DNA of 5,316 bases, taken from Promethearchaeota archaeon (GTDB lineage Archaea > Asgardarchaeota > Lokiarchaeia > Sigyniarchaeales > SOKP01). The stretch lies in the NCBI GenBank assembly GCA_019058135.1, contig JAHLWE010000090.1, positions 1-5,316 on the forward strand. Direction: 5' to 3'. This document shows positions 1-4,962 of this stretch, in pieces; the first letter of the stretch is position 1; each line of letters starts with the position of its first letter. The translations under genes and the position numbers were made by a program. Below the pieces are notes generated by a model. The model was not told where the DNA came from. It saw only the letters and a list, made by a program, of their open reading frames with translations, and did no database searches.

Positions 1-2
1 AA

Positions 3-260
3 CTTTCAATCTTCTTTGTGAAGCTAATTTTGTTGCTACAGCTCAGAACGATGCGATCGTCCTAGAGGCGTTTCACCTTTCAATCTTCTTTGTGAAGCTA
101 ATTTTGTTGCTACATTATTCTTGTTTTGATAAGAAAATGGAAGAGAATAACTTTCAATCTTCTTTGTGAAGCTAATTTTGTTGCTACAGACTTTCAAGAG
201 CTAGGACTTTCAAATATACTATTCTTTCAATCTTCTTTGTGAAGCTAATTTTGTTGCTAC
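3..260 (-). CRISPR. CRISPR array 1, leader-proximal end, 4 repeats
   Basis: Four identical 37-nt repeats lie at 3-39, 77-113, 151-187 and 224-260. They are separated by spacers at 40-76 (37 nt), 114-150 (37 nt) and 188-223 (36 nt). On the plus strand each repeat begins CTTTCAATCTTCTTTGTG and ends TTTTGTTGCTAC. On the minus strand it begins GTAGCAAC and ends ATTGAAAG, the usual 3' end of type I/III repeats that becomes the crRNA 5' tag. The array is therefore read leftward and continues beyond the left edge of the window. The repeat next to 261 is perfect, as expected at a leader end. A short stem (CTTC/GAAG, 5-nt loop) is possible within each repeat. Confidence 0.98.
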
Positions 261-525
261 CTATATTATTTTAGAATATATTTATATTTAAAAGTATTTA
301 ATTTTTTATCTATTTCTTTGATTTATATAGTGAAAATCTTCTTTGAATTTTCGAAATAAGCTTTTTATCGAAAAAAATTAAAAAATTAAGATATTTTCTA
401 GTAAAATTTTAACATTTTTAATTTTTTGGGGAGATCAATTAAAAATTTAAAGTAATAAAAATTTTTCGGTCTTTCGAGCCTTAACAAATTTTAGATTTAT
501 TTAAAAGGAGGCTCGAAAAGTTGAT
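261..525 (-). promoter_or_regulatory. Probable leader of CRISPR array 1
   Basis: This very AT-rich stretch directly abuts the first perfect repeat of array 1, on the side where the minus-strand reading of the array begins. No convincing ORF is present. A TATA-like tract on the minus strand lies at 275-292. An 11-nt match to the repeat (AATCTTCTTTG, 335-345) sits about 75 nt before the first repeat. The right boundary is arbitrary and was set at the end of the neighbouring open frame. A short module at 453-519 is repeated at 664-720. The leader call is inferred from position and repeat orientation. Confidence 0.6.
453..519. repeat. Degenerate duplicated module, copy B
   Basis: On the minus strand this block has TTCGAGCCTC (509-518), then an AT-rich gap, then AAAGACCG followed by an A/T tract ending AATTTTTA. 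The same elements in the same order recur at 664-720. In this copy a second, inverted TTCGAGCC (473-480 on the plus strand) faces GGCTCGAA (510-517), giving an imperfect hairpin. AGATCAA (432-438) and TTGATCT (521-527) extend the symmetry outward. Function is unknown; it may be a leader or mobile-element relic. Confidence 0.4.
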
Positions 526-777
526 CTAAAAAATTCTGGCATGCTTTCTTTTATTTCTTAATATTATTAATTTTACATCAAATCTAGGCAATATATTATG
601 AGACCCATTTATATAATAAGTCATATATTCAAATATTTTTTGTCCAATTAAATTTCCTTGAGTGTTAAAAATTAAACGGTCTTTGAATTTTTTACCATTT
701 TTTGGGGTGAGGCTCGAACCATTTAAAAAGGGAATAAAAAATAATGAAAAAATTAATACTTTATTTATAATTAATTT
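526..777 (-). pseudogene. Possible decayed coding fragment, no start codon
   Basis: The minus strand is open for 84 codons ending in TAG at 526-528, which is long for DNA this AT-rich. The frame has no ATG, GTG or TTG start with a ribosome binding site near its upstream end. GTG/TTG codons do not rescue it, and the first ATG (622-624) would leave only 32 residues. The better-composed part, after a hydrophobic A/T-driven stretch, contains KDRLIFNTQGNLIGQKIFEY and a basic C-terminus ending RKHARIF. I do not recognise the family. Part of the frame overlaps the duplicated module at 664-720. It could be the tail of a disrupted gene or a chance opening. Confidence 0.25.
664..720. repeat. Degenerate duplicated module, copy A
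   Basis: This is the second copy of the module at 453-519. On the minus strand it reads GGTTCGAGCCTC, an AT-rich gap, AAAGACCG, then an A/T tract ending AATTTTTA. The copies are about 205 bp apart. A TTTTTTGGGG tract lies inside this copy (near 698-706) and also just outside the other (423-432). The gap lengths differ, so this is an old or degenerate duplication rather than an exact direct repeat. Confidence 0.4.
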
Positions 778-798
778 TTAAATAAATATTACCCATAG

Positions 799-1048
799 AT
801 TATCGGGAAAAATAGAATTATTGTTCAAGCTTTAGAAAATGAACTTAATCCTAAATATTTAAAAGAAATTTATATTCTCTAATTCTTCAAGGATATATCT
901 ATGGTATCCTTAAGAAGGTTTTTCTTGGCGTTATTTAATGGATCATGAAGGAGTTAAAGTTGAAATTTATGATGAAAATCATATAATTTGGGGAATTAAA
1001 GTGTTTAATAACAATTGCTTAAATATACGATATATTCCATATCAATAA
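799..1048 (+). pseudogene. Possible gene relic broken across three frames
   Basis: Protein-like reading is scattered over the three plus-strand frames. Frame one (799-882) reads RIIVQALENELNPKYLKEIY and then stops. A second frame gives LILQGYIYGILKKVFLGVI and stops at 936-938. A third is open from 914 to TAA at 1046-1048, with GFSWRYLMDHEGVKVEIYDE followed by IIWGIKVFNNNCLNIRYIPY. An ATG at 938 would give a 36-residue ORF but has no well-placed ribosome binding site. The pieces abut in order and are less A/T-driven than the flanks, which suggests one gene broken by frameshifts. I do not recognise the family, and chance is possible. Confidence 0.3.
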
Positions 1049-1073
1049 ATTTTATTTTTTCAATGAGATTATA

Positions 1074-1502
1074 TTATATCAGAATTATTTTTTTACCGCT
1101 ATAATATATTCTTAAAAGATCATATTCATCTGCTAAGACCGTAAGTGCAATAGATACGGGTTTTGTGCCACCGGTTAATTCACAAATAATTTCAAAATCC
1201 TCTTTTTCTTGTTCAATAATATTTTTGCATCTATTATATATTTCTATGTAATTCTCTCTTAAAATTGTTTGAAAATCTAGTTCATGTACTACATTATTTA
1301 CTTTGTCCTTATCAAGATTAAAATTCTTGAATTTCTGATTAAATTCTGGGCTTGTTATTAAATGATATTTTTTAGGAATTATGCTAAATTTTATTTCTAA
1401 TAAATCAAGAATATCGACATACAAACTTTCATCTCCTAAACCTCCAATTAAACAAATTTGATCTTTATTTTTGATATTTTCTAAAAGGTTCCCTGAAGAA
1501 AT
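1074..1502 (-). CDS. Stand-alone CARF-like domain protein, start codon missing or non-AUG
   Basis: The frame is open from just after a TAA (1503-1505) to TAA at 1074-1076, giving 142 codons. The Rossmann-like pattern fits a CARF domain. A first strand QICLIGGLGDES lies at residues 15-26, a second strand YHLITSPEF follows, and a glycine-rich ligand motif ELTGGTKPVSIAL lies at about 108-120. That last motif is typical of CARF domains in Card1/Can2-, Csx1- and Csm6-like proteins. No HEPN, PD-(D/E)XK or other effector domain follows, so it is either a truncated effector or a single-domain cOA binder or ring nuclease. The first conventional start is TTG at 1424, which would delete the first CARF strand. 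GGTGA at 1508-1512 stands 5 nt before an in-frame ATT at 1500-1502, used here as the tentative start. It may be a pseudogene. An in-frame 22-codon extension lies beyond the stop. Confidence 0.55.
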   Translation of the reverse strand: MSSGNLLENIKNKDQICLIGGLGDESLYVDILDLLEIKFSIIPKKYHLITSPEFNQKFKNFNLDKDKVNNVVHELDFQTILRENYIEIYNRCKNIIEQEKEDFEIICELTGGTKPVSIALTVLADEYDLLRIYYSGKKIILI

Positions 1503-1835
1503 TTAGATCACCTATATGATTATTTTATTTATATTTTAATTAAATTTCTATTATATCTTAAATGATTTATTAATTCAATTTTTCATTAAGTATATTAACA
1601 TTTATACTTTTATTGTTTTTAATTTAAGAAAATCCAGATTTTTTATATTTAATTATATCGTTAATTCTGATTCTTAATAATCTTATTGGAATTTGCATGA
1701 AATTTAGATTATCATTTCAATTTTATATTACGTTATTGTATAAAATTTTCAAAGCATTTTAAAAAGTATTTGTCGTTACTTAAAAGCTTTTTATAATTGA
1801 AACTTTTTTAAAAGCTATTTTCAAGTGAATATATT
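1503..1835. other. AT-rich intergenic region, no gene seen
   Basis: About 330 bp between the two minus-strand genes hold no coherent reading frame. Near the left end, on the minus strand, GGTGATC (1506-1512) is a ribosome binding site for the CARF-like gene, and TATA-like tracts occur at 1528-1537 and 1549-1560. Near the right end, AAAAGCTTTT (1782-1791) and a related AAAAGCT (1810-1816) form weak inverted repeats that could mark the 3' end of the ring-nuclease transcript. None of the promoter or terminator readings is strong in sequence of this composition. Confidence 0.4.
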
Positions 1836-2180
1836 TTATTTGATTCTTTTTAAAAGACCTAAATCATATTTAAAATTTTGAAGTTCCTGGAAAGAAAGCA
1901 CTTTACCTTCGGGAATTCTTTCTCTTAAAATAAATACTAATGCTGTCTCACCAATCTTCATATTTATTTTAACGCGGTTTGTTGCTATTGGAATGCATAA
2001 AATTTGAGATAAAAGCTTTGCTGTAGAATCATGGCCAACAGCAGAAATAGCTTCAGATAGATCCAATCGAATTATTTCATCTAAGTATGGAGTAAATTTG
2101 TACATACCCCAATCTGTAAGAATAGGAGAATTCAAAATATAATTAATTTTTATTCTTTGATTTGAAAAGTTCAATACCAT
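1836..2180 (-). CDS. crn2: Crn2/AcrIII-1 family ring nuclease (DUF1874)
   Basis: This 114-residue protein belongs to the DUF1874 family, which degrades cyclic tetra-adenylate (cA4), the second messenger of type III CRISPR defence. Family hallmarks occur in order: YILNSPILTDWG (14-25), AVGHDSTAKLLSQIL (47-61), NRVKI (68-72) and RIPEGKVLSFQEL (88-100). Compared from memory with SIRV1 gp29, active-site residues H47, R66, R85 and E88 correspond to H50, R69, R88 and E91 here, all at a constant offset of three, so the enzyme should be active. The closing YDLGLL is like cellular Crn2 forms. Length is normal, with a slightly long N-terminus before YILNSP. The ATG at 2178-2180 has no strong ribosome binding site. 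Placed between CRISPR arrays and divergent from a CARF gene, it is probably the host off-switch for cA4 signalling rather than a viral anti-CRISPR. Confidence 0.93.
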   Translation of the reverse strand: MVLNFSNQRIKINYILNSPILTDWGMYKFTPYLDEIIRLDLSEAISAVGHDSTAKLLSQILCIPIATNRVKINMKIGETALVFILRERIPEGKVLSFQELQNFKYDLGLLKRIK

Positions 2181-2571
2181 TTAGCCCATAAATTCATTCT
2201 TAATTATCTAATAGATCATTTGTAATTTCATTTTTATTTTTTATATTTAAATAAAATAAATATTTCAATAATTTCGTAATTTATTTTTTTAATTCTCAGG
2301 AATTAATCTATTTTAATTAAAGATTTGACAGTTCTTTAATTTAATTTCAAATATAAAACCATAAAATAAATTTTATATCTCTTTTTTTTGTTTCACGTAT
2401 TTTGTAAGAAGCTTATAGAAATAAAATTATTTTGATTATCGAATTTGATTCTTCCATTTTATATATATAAAATTTAAATAATTTAAGAAAAAATATAATA
2501 GTAATAAACAAAAATGAATTTAGACATAATTTTAAAAAATATAAGAATGGAAGAAATTTTATTTTTTCGAG
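2181..2571. other. Divergent intergenic region with promoters in both directions
   Basis: This 391-bp AT-rich gap separates the leftward ring-nuclease gene from the rightward CARF-wHTH/PIN pair. On the minus strand a TATA-like tract (TTTAAATATAAAAA, about 2238-2252) lies some 60 nt before the crn2 start. On the plus strand the strongest candidate is the palindromic A/T element at 2456-2473. A second TATA-like tract, AAAAATATAATA, lies near 2488-2500. A 21-codon upstream ORF occupies 2514-2579. No other gene is visible. Confidence 0.5.
2456..2473 (+). promoter_or_regulatory. 18-bp perfect A/T palindrome containing a TATA-like box
   Basis: ATTTTATATATATAAAAT is its own reverse complement over 18 bp. 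Its core TTTATATA matches an archaeal TATA box. It lies 40 nt before the upstream ORF and about 100 nt before the CARF-wHTH gene, and is a candidate operator for the winged-helix protein that follows. A/T palindromes arise readily in such DNA, so the operator role is speculative. Confidence 0.4.
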
Positions 2572-2579
2572 GTGACTGA
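2514..2579 (+). CDS. Short upstream ORF, possible leader peptide
   Basis: ATG at 2514 opens 21 codons (MNLDIILKNIRMEEILFFRG, then D) ending in TGA at 2577-2579. The stop lies just after the GGTGA ribosome binding site (2571-2575) of the CARF-wHTH gene, so ribosomes finishing this ORF would cross that site. An internal ATG (2547) gives a shorter form in the same frame. It has no ribosome binding site of its own. It could couple or attenuate translation of the operon, or be chance. Confidence 0.3.
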   Translation: MNLDIILKNIRMEEILFFRGD

Positions 2580-3486
2580 GATCCCTACATGGATTACTAC
2601 AGTTGGGTGGAGTTCTTATGCGGTTATTAATCCGATATGGGCGTATTGTAAAGAAAATGAAAAGGAAAATAAAAAAAATCCAGATAAAATTATACTTTTA
2701 TTCAGCAAGGAAAATCATCAGATTAAAAAAAATGTGGAAAAATGTAAGAACACCATCTTCAAAATATTAAAAAATTATTCAGATCCTCAATTTAAACTTG
2801 AAAATATAATCGAATGTCCATTTGAAAAAGAAGACATTGATGTGTATGCTGAGAAATTATTAGATGTTATTAAAAAAGAAATTGGATTAAATGCAGATAA
2901 AATAATTCTTGATATGACTCCTGGTAGAAAATACATGTCTGCTCTAAATATGATATATGGAAATTCAGATTTTAAATCTGAAGTCATTATTTATGTTCTT
3001 TATTTTTATTTGGAAGATAATAAATATATTAATGTTCCATATCCAATGATTCCAACTATTAAAAATTATTCAATTGATATATTTGATTATAGTAATATAT
3101 TCCCTAAAGATTTGAAGAGTTTTATTGGAACTGATCAAATGCAAGATGAAATAAAAGTGAATTTAATAAAAATTTTTAAAAGGAAATATATTGAAAATGA
3201 CAAAAATCAGCAGGAATTAAATGAATTTTTAATTTTATTTGCGATTTTTTTAAAAAATGATTCTATAACTCAAATCTTTTATTTTATAAAAAATCAAGAT
3301 AAAGAACTTAATAGAAGTGTTATAAGAGAGTTTATCAATGATTTCAAGAATAAAGAATATATATTAATTAGCGAAGTTGTAAAAAATAAATTATCATATA
3401 AATCTAATAAATTAACTCAAAAAGGACATGAAAGATTAATGGTCTTAATTAATCAATTTTTATCTAAAGGTGAAAATAATGATTAA
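2572..3486 (+). CDS. CARF domain-winged helix protein, putative cOA sensor/regulator
   Basis: This 304-residue protein has an N-terminal CARF domain (about 1-175). Its first strand is WITTVGWSSYAVI (7-19), its second DKIILLFSKEN (39-49), and the ligand-binding strand-turn is ILDMTPGRKYMSAL (112-125), where CARF proteins usually carry D-x-[ST]-x-G-x-[KR]. The C-terminal part (about 225-297) looks like a winged helix, with three helices and KLTQKGHERL in the wing-like position. No HEPN R-x4-6-H motif is visible, so it does not resemble a Csm6/Csx1 ribonuclease. The architecture resembles Csa3-type CARF-HTH regulators, but I cannot assign it to a named group. The GTG start lies inside the ribosome binding site GAGGTGA; an in-frame ATC at 2581, 5 nt after GGTGA, is an alternative that begins directly at the CARF strand. 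Its end overlaps the PIN gene by 8 nt, implying coupled translation. Confidence 0.85.
   Translation: MTEIPTWITTVGWSSYAVINPIWAYCKENEKENKKNPDKIILLFSKENHQIKKNVEKCKNTIFKILKNYSDPQFKLENIIECPFEKEDIDVYAEKLLDVIKKEIGLNADKIILDMTPGRKYMSALNMIYGNSDFKSEVIIYVLYFYLEDNKYINVPYPMIPTIKNYSIDIFDYSNIFPKDLKSFIGTDQMQDEIKVNLIKIFKRKYIENDKNQQELNEFLILFAIFLKNDSITQIFYFIKNQDKELNRSVIREFINDFKNKEYILISEVVKNKLSYKSNKLTQKGHERLMVLINQFLSKGENND
3465..3473 (+). promoter_or_regulatory. Ribosome binding site that sets the PIN gene start
   Basis: TAAAGGTGA, inside the last codons of the CARF-wHTH gene, is a good Shine-Dalgarno sequence 5 nt before the ATG at 3479. The earlier in-frame GTG at 3470 falls within the site itself, so the ATG is the better start. 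Confidence 0.75.
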
Positions 3487-4666
3487 AGATATTAGAAATA
3501 TGAAGATTGATATGAGAAAGGAAAATGAAAATATTAACTTTATCGATCTTGGTACAGAGGAATTAATTTTGTTTATAAATGAATTATATTTAAATAAAAT
3601 GCAAAAATTTACAATTATCGATTGTTTATATGATTTAAATTTATTTGAAGTCAACCTTATAACGATTAATAAAGAGATAGATATAAGCCTAGGAAATATT
3701 TTGGCGGAGATTCCTTATGAAAATAAAGTAAAGGACTTCCTTTATAATAGGTTAATTAGTGATAAAGAAAAAAATGATTTTAAAAATATCTCATCTAATT
3801 TTTTTAAAGAATTTCCACATAAAAATCAATTAAGAGATGTGTTTCGTAATACTGGAATATTTTTTAACGATACTAATCAATCTGAATTTGAAAACGTTTT
3901 TAATAAAATTAAAGGCTTGAATTTTTTAAATGGCGATTTACCGATTGCTTTTTCTTTTGATACTTGTACATATATCTATCAAACCTTTTCTCATTTATAT
4001 AAATTTTATAATGAAAAATATAGCAAAATAATCAAGAATATCGATTTCTTGGTTTCTAAAGGTGTAATAGAAGAATTAAGTAGATTCGAAAATAAATATA
4101 ATATAGATAATGTTAATTCTTTAAAAATTCTTATTTCTTATCCTAATATTGTTGGAAAGTTTTTGAATCAAAATAAGCTTAATACTAGACTAATACATTT
4201 AGGACATATCGATTATCTAAAATGTCAAACTTTAGCAAATACTAAAATAGTTGAAAAAGGTGATTCTAAAGATAAAGATATGTCAATTATCAATGGATTA
4301 GCTAGTTATGTTGAAAATAATAATATAATGCTATATTTATTTAGCCATGATTCTGATTTTGATAGTCGAGCTAGTAGTGGATTCCCAAATGTCCATAGTT
4401 GTTTTTTAAAAAGAGCAGATATTAATGATTATCATTTTAACAAATTTTCATGTGATTGGGAACTTTTTACGCGATTTCTTTACTATTTATCAATTTTATT
4501 TGGAGCAATTATACTAAATGTCTCAAATAAGGATAAATTTATAATTTTTGGATTATGGATCGGAAAAAGAAAAGAAGATTGGAAAAATGAAAGAGTAAGG
4601 GTTTATTCGCATAATCCAGTATTAACGAGAATTAAAAAAGACTTAGAAATAATGAAAGAAAAATAA
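3479..4666 (+). CDS. PIN-domain ribonuclease coupled to the CARF-wHTH gene
   Basis: This is a 395-residue protein from ATG 3479; the GTG at 3470 would add three residues but lies in the ribosome binding site. A PIN-like nuclease core spans about 155-315. Acidic residues expected to bind metal occur in PIN order: D161 in FSFDTCTYIY, E198/E199 in GVIEELSRFE, D267 in KDKDMSIINGLASYV, and D291/D293 in LFSHDSDFD. PIN domains cut RNA with Mg2+ or Mn2+. Residues 1-150 form a mixed strand/helix region I do not recognise, perhaps for partner binding. Residues 333-348 are hydrophobic, and the tail is basic (GKRKEDWKNERVRVY). It is much longer than a VapC toxin (about 130 residues). The 8-nt overlap with the CARF gene suggests a shared transcript and stoichiometry. 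That CARF/cOA controls its activity is inferred; it has no CARF domain of its own. Confidence 0.8.
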   Translation: MIKDIRNMKIDMRKENENINFIDLGTEELILFINELYLNKMQKFTIIDCLYDLNLFEVNLITINKEIDISLGNILAEIPYENKVKDFLYNRLISDKEKNDFKNISSNFFKEFPHKNQLRDVFRNTGIFFNDTNQSEFENVFNKIKGLNFLNGDLPIAFSFDTCTYIYQTFSHLYKFYNEKYSKIIKNIDFLVSKGVIEELSRFENKYNIDNVNSLKILISYPNIVGKFLNQNKLNTRLIHLGHIDYLKCQTLANTKIVEKGDSKDKDMSIINGLASYVENNNIMLYLFSHDSDFDSRASSGFPNVHSCFLKRADINDYHFNKFSCDWELFTRFLYYLSILFGAIILNVSNKDKFIIFGLWIGKRKEDWKNERVRVYSHNPVLTRIKKDLEIMKEK

Positions 4667-4962
4667 AAAGTAATTTGAAGAATAAATAACTTCTCTTTCA
4701 ATGAATAATACACTTTCTTGTATTAATCACTCTTATGAAAAACCTTCTATTGAGCATAAATTCTCTTTTTAAAAGATTTTTAACTTATTCAAATTTTTCT
4801 TTTCTGTTTAATTAATATAATTTCTTACTTTCCTCTCTACTTTTAATTTATTTTTTCTCAATAAACTTGAGAGAATAATTCTGATTTCCTCTTAATTTTC
4901 TTTCTAAAACAAAATTTGTTAATATATTTTAGCAGCTTTAAGTTTCAAATATAAAATAATAA
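4667..4962. other. Intergenic region between the PIN gene and CRISPR array 2
   Basis: Just under 300 bp of pyrimidine-rich plus-strand sequence holds no coherent ORF. T-runs near 4767-4777 (CTCTTTTTAAAAGATTTTTA) could end the plus-strand operon. A small hairpin TCTCAA-TAAAC-TTGAGA lies at 4856-4872. Because array 2 reads leftward, this is also its trailer side, and the hairpin could serve either transcript. Both roles are guesses. Confidence 0.35.

Noticed and set aside
700..720. GGTTCGAGCC resembling a tRNA T-loop
   Set aside because: The flanking bases do not form a T-stem, and no acceptor, D or anticodon arm is present, so it is not a tRNA and there is no support for a tRNA attachment site.
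1836..2180. Reading the DUF1874 gene as a viral anti-CRISPR in a prophage
   Set aside because: No phage genes are visible and it sits between CRISPR arrays next to CARF genes; a cellular Crn2 is more likely, though phylogeny is needed to be certain.
2787..2987. 66-codon minus-strand ORF inside the CARF-wHTH gene
   Set aside because: It is antisense to the conserved CARF ligand motif and has no ribosome binding site or recognisable domain; it is a shadow.
3460..3654. 64-codon minus-strand ORF across the CARF/PIN junction
   Set aside because: It is antisense to both genes, with hydrophobic, low-complexity content that reflects A/T bias on the opposite strand.
4692..4705. CTCTTTCAATGAAT as a possible extra degenerate CRISPR repeat
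   Set aside because: Only the first few bases match; the rest of the repeat is absent and the distance to the array is far too large.
2346..4956. TTTCAAATATAAAA occurring at 2346-2359 and 4943-4956
   Set aside because: A 14-nt A/T-only word (apart from one C) is expected by chance in DNA of this composition.
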